This document shows, in pieces, positions 26,012 through 34,706 of a stretch of 49,857 bases of DNA; position 1 is the stretch's first letter; each line of letters opens with the position of its first letter. Made by a program: the position numbers and the translations under genes. The DNA is from an uncultured Paracoccaceae bacterium. Lineage in GTDB: Bacteria > Pseudomonadota > Alphaproteobacteria > Rhodobacterales > Rhodobacteraceae. The notes under the pieces were generated by a model. The model searched no databases. It was given only the letters and a program-made list of their open reading frames with translations, and was not told the DNA's origin. Location: the NCBI GenBank assembly GCA_937920555.1, contig CAKZTM010000043.1, positions 1 to 49,857 on the forward strand, given 5' to 3'.

Positions 26012-26243
26012 AGGCGTAAATGACGCCAAGTGGTCACTGAGAAAGAAAAGAAATATTGAATTCAACGCGGTTGAGCACAGCGAACCTCATCGCGTGAATT
26101 CGAGCGCCCGCCCGTCCATTAACCGCCCCCGATTGGGCGCTCGTTTGGCAGCAATGGGGAACAAAGCTGCTGTTCACAGCGGCGCAGCCGAATTGATCAA
26201 TGTCTGCTTGTCAAAGCCCGAGCTAGGTTGCAAAAATGCGCAT

Positions 26244-26540
26244 ATGTCGAAGCCACTCTACATTCGTTGCCGTTGGCTGCACGAGCTTAAAGAAGAACCC
26301 ATTGATATTTGGAGCGAGTTTGGGCCGGATGGATACGAGCGCCGAAAGTTAGAGTATTTTATTGATGGAACAATCGGTTACGCAAATATTGCCGAATCGA
26401 CTGAGGAGAGGACTGGAACCTCTCTCGCAGATCAGAAGGTACCAGACATAGACGAAATTAATCGCGATCCTCAATTCAAAGTTGTGGAGGTGACGAAGGC
26501 TGATTTCGAAAAAAGATGGGAACAGCGTCAAGCCAATTGA
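26244..26540 (+). CDS. DUF6881-type small protein
   Basis: A 98-residue protein with the pattern YIRCRWLHELKEEPIDIWSE, then ERRKLEYFIDGTIGYA and a C-terminal PDIDEINRDPQFKVVEVTK. This layout matches DUF6881 proteins, some of which occur near polymorphic toxin loci as probable immunity proteins; that link is recalled and not tested. The open frame reaches back to 25998, overlapping proS, but the region before 26244 has a different character and only the ATG at 26244 gives the family N-terminus. No toxin gene is visible nearby. Confidence 0.7.
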   Translation: MSKPLYIRCRWLHELKEEPIDIWSEFGPDGYERRKLEYFIDGTIGYANIAESTEERTGTSLADQKVPDIDEINRDPQFKVVEVTKADFEKRWEQRQAN

Positions 26541-26630
26541 GCTAGGTTCGATCTATGAATTGAAGTCACAAATGGCTCCAAGCCGTCATTCGTGCCTTCG
26601 CCCAGACTAGTCGCAAGGCTCTCTGACTGG

Positions 26631-26657
26631 ATGCCAAGGTCAAGCCTTGGCATGACG
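26631..26657. repeat. Palindromic intergenic repeat
   Basis: ATGCCAAGG (26631-26639) and CCTTGGCAT (26645-26653) are perfect inverted arms around TCAAG, followed by gacg. The half ttggcatgacg recurs at bases 1-11 of the window. The layout resembles the widespread proteobacterial element with arms around gTCAAGc. Confidence 0.75.
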
Positions 26658-26784
26658 GCGCAGGGTTGGCTTCCAAGGTTCAACAGCGTCCCTTAACAAC
26701 ACCTCAACCACCTTCACACATCGTTAACCAACCTTACCAAACCCTCACCGAACGCAGGCTTAACCCCGCCCAAGCGCTCAAATT

Positions 26785-26828
26785 GTCATATCGATGTCAT
26801 ACAAGAGTCATACACAAGTCATACAGTT
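26785..26828. repeat. Four 11-bp direct repeats with GTCATA core
   Basis: GTCATA starts at 26785, 26796, 26807 and 26818, an exact period of 11 bases, about one helical turn. The last three units share GTCATACA. Such phased sites could bind a regulator on one face of DNA. The nearest starts are the remnants at 26911-27257 and lolC at 27454. Confidence 0.7.
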
Positions 26829-26910
26829 TGATGCCATTAAGAAAGCCGCGTTAATTTTTGATTCTAAACGGTTTTAACCCCCAGTCTTTCAAAAAACTGA
26901 AACATCAAAG

Positions 26911-27102
26911 CTACGCGCCTTTGCATTTGATAATCACCACCGAAATATTGTCCTGATCGGGATCATCAAGCGCGTCCAGAGCCCGCAAAATCGCCTGCGA
27001 AACTTTGATCAGACTCTTCGGGGGGGCAAAAGCCGACAGGGTTGCGGGACTTTGCTGACTTTGGGCAAACCGCGCGCTAAGCTCAAGCCATGAAACCGTC
27101 AA
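26911..27102 (-). pseudogene. Remnant resembling the C-terminus of a PP2C phosphatase
   Basis: About 60 codons ending ALDDPDQDNISVVIIKCKGA. The pattern QDN-(I/V)-(S/T)-VV-(I/V) near the end is typical of the last strand of PP2C-type Ser/Thr phosphatases. There is no ATG start with a ribosome site and no room for the metal-binding N-terminal part, since a divergent fragment starts at 27090. I therefore treat it as a truncated remnant. The match is by eye only. Confidence 0.4.
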
Positions 27103-27257
27103 CCGATCTTGGACTGCTGCTCCTTCACGCCTTACCCTTGGATCGTCGGATGTGGCAAAACCAGCTTCAGATCATGCCGAACCGTACCGCCGCGCCAAAC
27201 CTTTACGATTTTGGCAGCGATCTTGAGGATTGGGCCGCATTGCGGCTGCCAGCCTGA
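27090..27257 (+). pseudogene. Remnant resembling the N-terminus of an alpha/beta hydrolase
   Basis: Fifty-five codons starting with ATG: LGLLLLHALPLDRRMWQNQL, then APNLYDFGSDLEDWAALR and a stop. The LLLHALPLD..MW opening resembles alpha/beta hydrolases (the HxxP oxyanion region), but the protein ends before any nucleophile motif. No continuation in other frames is convincing. It is most likely a broken gene, next to the phosphatase remnant on the other strand. Confidence 0.4.
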
Positions 27258-27453
27258 CCGCGTCCAAGTCCACAATTGACCCTTCCCAGACATCGCGCAC
27301 AAGGTGGGCCAACGGCACCACCGGCGGGGCGCTTCGCAACCTCCGCTCAGCGCAGCAAGGCACCCAAGGCGTTACACCGGTTCAACTGCGGTTCCACCTT
27401 GACCTTTCGCGCATTTCCCAAGAGGTTGCGCCCAACAAACGAAGGACAAATTG

Positions 27454-28743
27454 ATGGCTGCGACACCCCGCCCGTTTTCGGCACATGAGTGGCAAATTGC
27501 ATGGCGCTACCTGGGCGCCCGCCGCGAACATGGCGGCATCTCCGTGATCGCTTGGTACGCGCTGATCGGCGTGATGCTGGGCGTGGCCACGCTGATCGTG
27601 GTGCAAGCGGTCATGATCGGCTTTCGCGAGGAATTTACCGACCGGATCCTGGGCGCAAATGCCCATATGACCGTCTATTCCACCAACTACCAAAACGACG
27701 CAGGCCAAGTCACCCGCGCCATCACCGACTACGCCCAAACCGTGGAAACCTTGCAAGCCACTCCGGGTGTCACCCACGCCTCGCCCATGGTGCGCGGCCA
27801 AGTGATGGCCTCAGCCAATGGGCGCAACGCGGGCGTCGATCTTCGCGGCCAATCGGCACAAGACATCTCCAAATTACCCCTGATCGGCACCCCAGAAAGC
27901 GCCAGCGGCGATCTGGCCAACCTGTCTCAAGGCATCGCCATCGGCGAGGGTGTTGCGCGCGAACTCCGCGTGGGGGTGGGCGATATCATGACGATCATCT
28001 CCCCCAATGGCGTGCAAACCGCCTTTGGCACCACCATGCCGCGCCTGAATGACTACGAGGTCGTCTACATCTTCAAAGTGGGCCGCTACGACATCGACCA
28101 AACCCGCGTCTACCTGCCGCTTGAGGAAGCCCAATACTACTTCGACCGCGAAGGCACCGTGGACGAGATCGAAGTTCTGGTGGACAAGCCCGATCAAATC
28201 GACAGCTACCGCCCCGCATTGCAAGCCGCCATCGGGCAAACCAAACTGATGTGGAGCTGGAAAGACAGCCAAGGGGCGATCCTGTCAGCTCTTGATGTGG
28301 AACGCCGGGTGATGTTCATCATCCTGTCGCTCGTGGTCCTGATCGCGGCGCTCAACATCATCTCCGGCCTTGTTATGCTGGTGAAAAACAAGGGCCGCGA
28401 CATCGGTATCCTACGCACAATGGGCCTCACCCAAGGGGCGATCATGCGCGTCTTTTTCATCTGCGGCTCGGCCATTGGCGTGATCGGCACGTTTCTTGGC
28501 GTGATCTTGGGCTGCCTGTTTGCCTACTACATCCAAGACATCCAGCAACTGATCGAAGGCGTGTTCGGCGGCCAAGTGTGGGACCCGCAAGTGCGCCTGC
28601 TCACCGAAGTTCCCTCGCGCCTGCGCTGGCAGGACGTCTCCGCCGCCATGGGCATGGCCCTTGTCCTCAGCTTCGTGATCACCCTGATCCCGGCCCGAAA
28701 TGCCGCAAAACTAAACCCCGTCGAGGCCCTGCGTTATGAGTGA
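27454..28743 (+). CDS. lolC: Lipoprotein-releasing ABC transporter permease LolC/E
   Basis: Inner-membrane permease that with LolD extracts lipoproteins for transfer to LolA. The 429-residue protein has the LolCDE N-terminus [20 protein letters not shown], a first membrane segment (about 28-52), a large periplasmic domain and three C-terminal FtsX-like segments (from about 285: [20 protein letters not shown]). A single permease gene with lolD suggests a homodimeric LolF-like permease. The ATG at 27454 follows gaagga, preferred to a TTG one codon upstream. It overlaps lolD by eight bases. Confidence 0.94.
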   Translation: MAATPRPFSAHEWQIAWRYLGARREHGGISVIAWYALIGVMLGVATLIVVQAVMIGFREEFTDRILGANAHMTVYSTNYQNDAGQVTRAITDYAQTVETLQATPGVTHASPMVRGQVMASANGRNAGVDLRGQSAQDISKLPLIGTPESASGDLANLSQGIAIGEGVARELRVGVGDIMTIISPNGVQTAFGTTMPRLNDYEVVYIFKVGRYDIDQTRVYLPLEEAQYYFDREGTVDEIEVLVDKPDQIDSYRPALQAAIGQTKLMWSWKDSQGAILSALDVERRVMFIILSLVVLIAALNIISGLVMLVKNKGRDIGILRTMGLTQGAIMRVFFICGSAIGVIGTFLGVILGCLFAYYIQDIQQLIEGVFGGQVWDPQVRLLTEVPSRLRWQDVSAAMGMALVLSFVITLIPARNAAKLNPVEALRYE

Positions 28744-29413
28744 TCCCGTCCTGAAACTCACCGCCATCTCCAAAACCTACAACACCGGCAAACCCAACGA
28801 AATCCGCGTCTTTGACGGGGTGGACCTGACATTGCAACGGGGCGAATTGGTAGCACTCGTCGCCCCATCGGGGGCGGGCAAATCCACGCTCCTGCACATT
28901 TGCGGCCTGTTGGACGACCCCACATCGGGCGAGGTCGAAGTCGCAGGCCAAAACATCACCAACCTCAAAGATGCCGCACGCACCGCGATCCGGCGCGACC
29001 GCATGGGCTTTGCTTACCAGTTCCACCACCTGCTGCCCGAGTTCTCCGCCCGCGAGAACGTCATGATGCCGCAACTGGCCGCCAGCACTCCCAAGGATCA
29101 GGCCGCAAAACGCGCCGAGGATCTGCTCACCCAAGTGGGCCTGAGCCCGCGCATGAACCACCGACCCGCCGAGCTGTCGGGCGGCGAACAACAACGGGTG
29201 GCCGTGTGCCGCGCGCTGGCCAATGCGCCGGATTTACTGCTGGCCGATGAGCCCACGGGCAACCTTGACCCTGAAACCTCCGACGGTGTTTTCGAGATCC
29301 TGCTTGGCCTTGCCCGCGACACCGGACTGACCGCGCTGGTGGCGACCCATAACCACGATCTGGCACAGAAAATGGACCGGATTGTGCGGTTGGAGAACGG
29401 CAAGATCGTCTAG
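28736..29413 (+). CDS. lolD: Lipoprotein-releasing ABC transporter ATPase LolD
   Basis: The ATPase of the LolCDE system on the cytoplasmic side. Of 225 residues, Walker A is [12 protein letters not shown] (about 43-54), the signature is [15 protein letters not shown], and Walker B is [12 protein letters not shown], with the switch His in ATHNHDL. The MacB/LolD subfamily is indicated by [20 protein letters not shown]. The gene overlaps lolC, so both are produced together. The downstream 218 bases are non-coding and hold an inverted repeat. Confidence 0.95.
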   Translation: MSDPVLKLTAISKTYNTGKPNEIRVFDGVDLTLQRGELVALVAPSGAGKSTLLHICGLLDDPTSGEVEVAGQNITNLKDAARTAIRRDRMGFAYQFHHLLPEFSARENVMMPQLAASTPKDQAAKRAEDLLTQVGLSPRMNHRPAELSGGEQQRVAVCRALANAPDLLLADEPTGNLDPETSDGVFEILLGLARDTGLTALVATHNHDLAQKMDRIVRLENGKIV

Positions 29414-29526
29414 CGACCACCCCGCGCGAAACACGTCCCGCATTGGTGGAGCACCCGCAAATCACACCCCCGGCAGGTTGAATTATGGCAAGATTGTGTC
29501 TAAACGCCTGTTTTTAAAGCGCTATT

Positions 29527-29542
29527 TAGGTAATCATACCTA
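29527..29542. promoter_or_regulatory. Inverted repeat TAGGTA-ATCA-TACCTA
   Basis: Perfect six-base arms around four bases, in an AT-rich gap between lolD and the small membrane-protein gene, about 95 bases before the latter. It could be an operator. No T run follows, so termination is unlikely. Confidence 0.4.
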
Positions 29543-29634
29543 TTTCTTTGCGCCGAAGTTTCCATAAATAACGTCCAGAGCAAAGTTTGCAGGGATTCAA
29601 ACTTGTCGGTGGAAACGTAAAGGAATCTCGTGTG

Positions 29635-29892
29635 ATGTATTCAAACGCAGTAAAATCAAGACGGCCCTCAGTGTCGGAAAAAGGGTCAAACCGCTCCGAC
29701 TGGACCGTGCTGTCCCTTGCTGTTTTCGGGGTTCTCTTGAACATCCTGTTCGTGTTCAACGACCAAATTGCCCAGACCACCCAAGACGTGACCTACAAAC
29801 CGATCCTCGTCGCACTCCACGCAGAGACGCGCCAAACCAACCAGCACAATAACGGCCCGATTTTTCTGAGCCAGACCTACCAGAGCCGCTAA
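29635..29892 (+). CDS. Small single-pass membrane protein, unknown
   Basis: An 85-residue protein with a basic N-terminus (YSNAVKSRRPSVSEKGSNRS), one hydrophobic segment (WTVLSLAVFGVLLNILFVF, about residues 22-40) and a polar C-terminal tail of about 45 residues, probably periplasmic. The ATG at 29635 is preceded by aaagga at ten bases; a GTG three bases earlier is an alternative. I recognise no family. It stands alone between lolD and the lipoprotein gene. Confidence 0.6.
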   Translation: MYSNAVKSRRPSVSEKGSNRSDWTVLSLAVFGVLLNILFVFNDQIAQTTQDVTYKPILVALHAETRQTNQHNNGPIFLSQTYQSR

Positions 29893-30004
29893 GATACAAA
29901 CTATAGCGCGTCTCAATACACCACCAAAGCACGAAACCATTGTCATTTTTACAGCATTTTGATGCCTTATTCTTGCCGCCTCAGATGATTTAGAAAATAC
30001 GATC

Positions 30005-30010
30005 TATAAT
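30005..30010 (+). promoter_or_regulatory. Possible -10 box of the lipoprotein gene
   Basis: A perfect TATAAT lies 18 bases before the start codon, in an AT-rich stretch. No good -35 hexamer is found at 16-18 bases, so an activator or a very short leader would be needed. Confidence 0.35.
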
Positions 30011-30027
30011 CACACTAAGGACTTTAA

Positions 30028-30579
30028 ATGTTTACGAAGAAAAATCGTTCAGCTGTAGTTTTGACGACCAGCCTTGTCATCTCCGGTTGTGGCGGTGGAG
30101 GCGGCCCGGTCAGCGGCACGTCTTTTGCAGCCCTGACAAACAATCTTGCGAACCTGAACGCATCATCAACCTCCCTCGGCTTTACACCAGAGGTGAATAT
30201 GGCAACCGGCTCAGCCACCTATAATGGCGTGGCAAATCTGACATTTGGCACCGGGGCCGGACTAAGAGATTCCGCATTGGGCGCGCTCAGAGTGAATGTC
30301 AATTTCACCGGCGACACACTGGATGGATCGATCACAAACTTCCACTACCTTGATCAATCAGCAGTCGCTGGAAACGTGGCGATCACAAACGGCGCGTTGA
30401 CAGGCAACAATACCGCGATCGGTGACGGATTGACCGCAGATGCGAACGGAAACGTCGGCGGCAATACCGTGGCGATGGATGTCACCGGGCATTTTTCCGG
30501 GGATAGTGCGGACGTGCTTTACCTCTACATGGACGGCAAAACCGACACGTCTCTGGGCGTGGGCATTGCCGCCAAGTAA
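30028..30579 (+). CDS. Lipoprotein with TbpB-like beta-barrel domain
   Basis: A 183-residue lipoprotein. The lipobox LVISGC places the lipidated Cys at 21, followed by a glycine run. The rest is beta-rich with repeated Gly/Asn/Asp turns, including TGSATYNGVANLTF, GALRVNVNFTGDTLDGSI and VTGHFSGDSADVLYLYMDG, a layout like the C-terminal eight-stranded barrel of transferrin-binding-protein-like lipoproteins. It could be surface exposed; no Slam-type transporter or TonB receptor gene is adjacent. The start follows aagga. The role is unknown, and heme or iron capture is only one possibility. Confidence 0.75.
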   Translation: MFTKKNRSAVVLTTSLVISGCGGGGGPVSGTSFAALTNNLANLNASSTSLGFTPEVNMATGSATYNGVANLTFGTGAGLRDSALGALRVNVNFTGDTLDGSITNFHYLDQSAVAGNVAITNGALTGNNTAIGDGLTADANGNVGGNTVAMDVTGHFSGDSADVLYLYMDGKTDTSLGVGIAAK

Positions 30580-30657
30580 TCCGTTTGGGCCGCACATAAA
30601 CCGGTCAGCGCCGCGCGCGTTGATCCGGTAACGGCTCAACCCCAAATCGCCTGAAAC

Positions 30658-31710
30658 TCAGTTGGAGGACGCAGCCTCAGCAGCCGCCTCCGCCTCGGCA
30701 GCAGCCTCCGCCGCTTCCTCAGCTTCCGCCGCACGCTTGGCCTCGATCTGACGCCACTTGGCCACGTTCTGATTGTGCTCATCCAAAGTGATGGCAAACG
30801 CATGCCCGCCCGTTCCATCGGCAACAAAGAAGATGAAATCAGTCTCGGCCGGGTTCAAAGCCGCCACAATCGCATCCTTGCCCGGATTGGCAATCGGGGT
30901 CGGGGGAAGACGCGGAATAACGTAAGTGTTGTAAGGGGTTTCCGCACTCAGCTCAGAGCGCCTCAATCCCCGCCCCAGCGTTCCCACACCGCCGGTAATC
31001 CCGTAAATCACCGTAGGGTCCGTCTGCAACTGCATCCCCTTGTTCAAACGGTTCACAAACACGCTTGCCACCTGCGGACGCTCGCCCGCAAGCCCGGTCT
31101 CTTTCTCGATGATAGAGGCTAAAATCAGCGCCTCCTCGCGGGTCTGCAACGGCGTCTCAGGATCGCGGGTCAGCCACGCCTCCTCCAGAATTTCCGTCTG
31201 CGCCGCTGTCATTTTCTCGATCAATGACGCCCGCGTATCGCCGCGCGAATAGCTGTAAGTGTTGGGCGCAAGCGACCCCTCAGGCGGAATGACCTCAATC
31301 TCACCGGTCAGATTCTCCACGGTTTTCAGCTTCTCAACCGCCTGCCACGAGGTCCAACCCTCCACAATCGTCACATTCAGCGACACACCCTTGCCGGATG
31401 TCACAATCGCCATAACCTCGGCCATAGACGCCCCCGGCGGGATCTCATAATCGGCAAATTTGATCTGAGTGTCTGCACCTGTGTAACGGGCGGCAATGCG
31501 GAAGACGGACGGGTTGGAAATCACCCCCGCCTCCGCCAGCCGGTCCGTGACCACCGCCAGACTGTCACCACTTTCCACCGGCACCATAACAGCTTGGGCC
31601 AGCGGTCCGGGATCGCGGTACTCGTTTTGCACCCATTTCACGACAAAGCCCAAAGCGACCAAGCCAACAATCAGCAATAACAAAGCATTCGCAGCAATGT
31701 GGCGATACAT
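30658..31710 (-). CDS. mltG: Endolytic murein transglycosylase MltG
   Basis: Cuts nascent glycan strands and so limits chain length. The 350-residue protein has an N-terminal membrane segment (ALLLLIVGLVALGFVVKWV), a LysM-like region and the YceG catalytic domain with ILASIIEKETGLAGERPQVA, whose Glu is catalytic, then MQLQTDPTVIYG. The C-terminus ends in an Ala/Glu-rich tail (about 322-350), unusual low complexity of unknown role. It lies five bases after fabF and is probably in one operon with it. Confidence 0.93.
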   Translation of the reverse strand: MYRHIAANALLLLIVGLVALGFVVKWVQNEYRDPGPLAQAVMVPVESGDSLAVVTDRLAEAGVISNPSVFRIAARYTGADTQIKFADYEIPPGASMAEVMAIVTSGKGVSLNVTIVEGWTSWQAVEKLKTVENLTGEIEVIPPEGSLAPNTYSYSRGDTRASLIEKMTAAQTEILEEAWLTRDPETPLQTREEALILASIIEKETGLAGERPQVASVFVNRLNKGMQLQTDPTVIYGITGGVGTLGRGLRRSELSAETPYNTYVIPRLPPTPIANPGKDAIVAALNPAETDFIFFVADGTGGHAFAITLDEHNQNVAKWRQIEAKRAAEAEEAAEAAAEAEAAAEAASSN

Positions 31711-31715
31711 GAGGC

Positions 31716-32972
31716 TTAAACCTTTCCCATCACCAGCGACGCATTTGTGCCGCCAAACCCGAACGAGTTGGACAACACCAGATCCACCTTGCGCGCGCGG
31801 GGCTGATTGGGGGCCAGATCAAGCGGCAAATCAGGCTCGGGCGTGTTCAAATTGATTGTGGGCGGTGCAACCTGATCGCGAATGGCAAGGATCGAGAAAA
31901 TCGCCTCCACCGATCCCGCAGCCCCCAACAGATGCCCAATAGACGACTTGGTGGACGACATGGTGGCTTTGGAGGCACCCGCCCCCATCAAACGCGCAAC
32001 CGCGCCCAACTCAATGGTATCGGCCATGGTCGATGTGCCATGGGCGTTGATGTAATCCAATTCCTCAGCATTGCGCCCGGCCCGCTTGAGCGCCGCCGAC
32101 ATGGACCGGAACCCGCCATCACCGTCCGGCGACGGGGCTGTGATGTGATAAGCATCGCCCGACAAACCGTAGCCCAAAACCTCGGCGTAAATGGTGGCAC
32201 CGCGCGCCTTTGCATGCTCATATTCCTCAAGCACTACAACACCGGCCCCCTCACCCATTACAAACCCGTCGCGGGTCTGATCGTAAGGGCGCGAGGCCGT
32301 CTCAGGATCGTCGCGGTGCTGGGTGGACAACGCCTTGCACGCATTAAACCCGGCAATGCCCAGCTCCGAAATGGGGGCCTCACAACCGCCCGCAATCATC
32401 ACATCCGCATCATCAAGCGCAATCAGACGCGCCGCATCGCCAATGGCATGCGCGCCCGTAGAACAGGCCGTCACAACCGAATGATTGGGGCCCTTGAAGC
32501 CATGCTTGATCGACACCTGACCAGAGGCCAGATTGATCAATGCAGACGGAATAAAAAACGGTGAAACCCGACGCGGCCCCTTTTCTTTCAGCAATACGGC
32601 CGTATCGGCCACCGCCGACAACCCGCCAATGCCCGAGCCGATCATCACACCGGTGCGCTCTTTGTCCTCATCGCTTTGGGCCACCCAGCCACTATCGGCA
32701 ATCGCCTGATCGGCGGCACACATGCCATAGCGAATAAACGGATCAACCTTGCGCTGCTCCTTGGGCTCCATCCACGCGTTTGGATCATACGTCCCATCCG
32801 TGCCATCGCCCAAAGGGATCTCGCAGGCGTAGTTCGTCGCCAGATGATCCGCGTCAAACCGCGTGATCGTCCCGGCCCCGGATTTGGAGGCCAAAATACG
32901 CTCCCAGGTTGCCTCAACACCGCAGCCAAGCGGGGTCAACATCCCCATGCCTGTGACAACTACTCGACGCAT
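31716..32972 (-). CDS. fabF: 3-oxoacyl-ACP synthase II
   Basis: Elongates fatty acids by condensing malonyl-ACP with acyl-ACP. The 418-residue protein carries the Cys-His-His triad in VVTACSTGAHAIGDA, NAHGTSTMADTIE and SIGHLLGAAGS, and the C-terminal FGFGGTNASLV. The N-terminus RRVVVTGMGMLTPLGCG is standard. It precedes mltG and follows the acetyltransferase and acpP on the same strand, so the usual acpP-fabF pair is interrupted by one gene. Confidence 0.96.
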   Translation of the reverse strand: MRRVVVTGMGMLTPLGCGVEATWERILASKSGAGTITRFDADHLATNYACEIPLGDGTDGTYDPNAWMEPKEQRKVDPFIRYGMCAADQAIADSGWVAQSDEDKERTGVMIGSGIGGLSAVADTAVLLKEKGPRRVSPFFIPSALINLASGQVSIKHGFKGPNHSVVTACSTGAHAIGDAARLIALDDADVMIAGGCEAPISELGIAGFNACKALSTQHRDDPETASRPYDQTRDGFVMGEGAGVVVLEEYEHAKARGATIYAEVLGYGLSGDAYHITAPSPDGDGGFRSMSAALKRAGRNAEELDYINAHGTSTMADTIELGAVARLMGAGASKATMSSTKSSIGHLLGAAGSVEAIFSILAIRDQVAPPTINLNTPEPDLPLDLAPNQPRARKVDLVLSNSFGFGGTNASLVMGKV

Positions 32973-33036
32973 AATCCACCTCTGTTTCTTTTGGTTGCCC
33001 GCTTTTACATGAGGCAGCTGTTAAGGAAAAGGCCTG

Positions 33037-33558
33037 TCAGACCGGTTGCGTGCGAACCATTAGCACTTGAACGCCGCGATCATCCTCAAAGCGGCGCGCT
33101 TGGGCATATCCGCATGTCTCAGCCACCCGTAAAGACCCGATATTTTGCCCGTTTATCAGCGCAAATGTCGCCTGGCCCGGAAATGTGCGGTCAAGCCAAT
33201 CATGGGCCGCTATTGCCGCCTCCGTGGCAATGCCTTGCCGCCAATGGGCCGGAAAATAGGACCAACCGGCCTCGATCATCCCATCTGTGCCCGCAATGCC
33301 GCGGTAGGCCTCAAAAAAACCGAACTCGCCCAGAACCGCGCCGGTGTCGCGCGCGCAGACGGCCCAATTGCCAAGACCGGTCAGCGCATAGGTGCCCGCC
33401 TTGACCAACAGCTTTTCCCAAGCCTGATCCGCCGTCAAAGGCTCAGGACCGATGAAGCGCCACACATCCCGGTCCCCGGTCAGCGCAATCCACACCTCCC
33501 GGTCCTGCGCGCGAACCTCGCGCATCACCAACCGCTGGGTTGTCAGAACCTCAAGCAT
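33037..33558 (-). CDS. GNAT-family N-acetyltransferase
   Basis: A 173-residue RimJ-like acetyltransferase inserted between acpP and fabF. The sequence LTTQRLVMREVRAQDREVWI is the typical opening, and the acetyl-CoA loop region lies around HWRQGIATEAAIAAHDWL, which keeps the Q-x-x-G-x-A core. The substrate is unknown. The ATG at 33558 is favoured; the longer open frame to 33609 runs into the terminator of acpP. Because of that terminator it likely has a separate promoter or relies on read-through. Confidence 0.87.
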   Translation of the reverse strand: MLEVLTTQRLVMREVRAQDREVWIALTGDRDVWRFIGPEPLTADQAWEKLLVKAGTYALTGLGNWAVCARDTGAVLGEFGFFEAYRGIAGTDGMIEAGWSYFPAHWRQGIATEAAIAAHDWLDRTFPGQATFALINGQNIGSLRVAETCGYAQARRFEDDRGVQVLMVRTQPV

Positions 33559-33578
33559 GACCGTTCCACCCGAAACGC

Positions 33579-33606
33579 AAAACGGCGCCCCATAACCGGG
33601 GCGCCG
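33579..33606 (-). terminator. Intrinsic terminator after acpP
   Basis: On the minus strand CGGCGCCCC, loop GGTTAT, GGGGCGCCG, then TTTT. The nine-base stem is perfect. It lies 27 bases after the acpP stop and would set off abundant acpP message from the genes downstream. Confidence 0.85.
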
Positions 33607-33633
33607 CATTACATACCGAAAACGTTCCTGAGA

Positions 33634-33867
33634 TCAGGTGGCTTCCGTGATGAATTTCACCGCATCACCAAACGATTGAATGGTCTCAGCCGCATCATCA
33701 GGAATTTCGATGCCAAACTCTTCTTCAAACGCCATGACCAGCTCCACAGTGTCGAGACTGTCAGCGCCGAGATCGTCAATAAACGATGCACCGTCCGTGA
33801 CCTTGCCTTCTTCGACACCAAGGTGCTCAACAACGATTTTCTTTACGCGATCTGATACGTCGCTCAT
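33634..33867 (-). CDS. acpP: Acyl carrier protein
   Basis: A 77-residue acidic carrier of acyl chains in fatty acid synthesis. The phosphopantetheine site is [20 protein letters not shown] with the Ser in DSL. gagga precedes the ATG by seven bases. It has its own terminator. fabG and fabD, usual neighbours upstream, are not present; a globin gene lies there instead. Confidence 0.98.
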   Translation of the reverse strand: MSDVSDRVKKIVVEHLGVEEGKVTDGASFIDDLGADSLDTVELVMAFEEEFGIEIPDDAAETIQSFGDAVKFITEAT

Positions 33868-34258
33868 GTGCGTTCCTCACTTCTGCTAGGCCCCCTCAAC
33901 GTAGGCCCGATTTCCTGGCTCAAACGCAGTCGTCCGCGCCCAAACCCTCTACTCGCCAAAAAGCCCCCATCTGAATGCGGTCCGGCAAAACTCGGACGCG
34001 CTATAGCACAAAGCCTCCAAATGGCAACTGGTAAACGTGAAACCAAATCACGCCAGTCGAGAGGACATAAGAATGGCGATAAGCATCACAGCTTTCAAGC
34101 CCCGTGCGCGAATAATTCGCCCCCCCACGGCGCGAAACCGCCCCGCTTCGGCGTAAAATTGCCGTCAAGCGGCACGGCCATGGGCCAAGTGATTTGGGCA
34201 GATCCCACCCCAAAACGCCCGTAAATCAAGCGTTTCTAGGGGAAATAAACTGCTTGGC
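33868..34258. other. Gap between acpP and the globin gene
   Basis: About 390 bases without a supported gene. A plus-strand frame of 118 codons spans it, but it is Pro/Lys/Arg-rich, lacks a recognisable family and starts just after acpP. The acpP promoter should be near the left end. Confidence 0.5.
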
Positions 34259-34681
34259 TTAGGCCGCGCGCAGCTCTTGCGCCGCTGCAATCATCTGATC
34301 GGACAAAATTGTGTATGCGGTCGTCCACGCCTCTTTAACCTCAGGGGTCCAAGCCGCGCCCAATCCCTGCTCCAAGGTCCAAAGAAGCGCGTCACCAACA
34401 GGCGCATAATCGTCATCAGCGACTTTATACCCCACATGGCGACGGCCCAAAGCCCGAACCGCCTCGATGATATCCTCGATCTGATGCAGGCCCTGAACAA
34501 CTGTGGCAAGCGTGGTGATCAACTTGCCGCGCTGCTGCTCCATATCTTCGGGGAACATGGCGCGAAAATCCGGGCGGAGCTCAAATAATCTGTCATAAAA
34601 CATGATCGACACCGGCTGCGCCTTTGGCACGACCAATCCAAAACTGCTTTGAACCAGCTCTATTTGTTTGTCGGTAAGCAT
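34259..34681 (-). CDS. Single-domain bacterial haemoglobin
   Basis: A 140-residue globin of the Vitreoscilla-haemoglobin/flavohaemoglobin-domain type with no reductase domain. Expected haem-pocket residues are present: Tyr29 at B10 in MFYDRLFEL, Phe43 at CD1, Gln50 at E7 and the proximal His82 at F8 in LGRRHVGYKV. The B10/E7 pair suits O2 or NO binding. aaggaga precedes the ATG. It lies 25 bases after another gene on the same strand that may encode a globin-like sensor, so the two are probably cotranscribed. Confidence 0.9.
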   Translation of the reverse strand: MLTDKQIELVQSSFGLVVPKAQPVSIMFYDRLFELRPDFRAMFPEDMEQQRGKLITTLATVVQGLHQIEDIIEAVRALGRRHVGYKVADDDYAPVGDALLWTLEQGLGAAWTPEVKEAWTTAYTILSDQMIAAAQELRAA

Positions 34682-34706
34682 CGCACTCTCCTTGCTGCAT
34701 CTCTCA

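Larger units (their letters stand above)
26541..26910. other. Repeat-rich intergenic stretch
   Basis: No gene is supported in these 370 bases. They hold a palindromic repeat (26631-26653), an AC-rich segment with several TTAAC-type motifs, and four 11-bp direct repeats (26785-26828). Confidence 0.55.

Noticed and set aside
24794-26065. Long minus-strand ORF of 423 codons opposite proS
   Set aside because: It mirrors the strongly biased codons of proS, has no ribosome site or recognisable family, and proS is certain.
26541-26910. CRISPR array at the 11-bp repeats
   Set aside because: The repeats are six to eight bases with no unique spacers of 30 or more bases, and no cas genes are present.
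29414-29634. tRNA or small RNA gene after lolD
   Set aside because: Only a 16-base inverted repeat is visible; there is no cloverleaf, promoter pair or terminator.
33868-34224. Plus-strand ORF of 118 codons upstream of acpP
   Set aside because: Its composition is rich in Pro, Lys and Arg, with no ribosome site and no family. It covers the expected acpP promoter.
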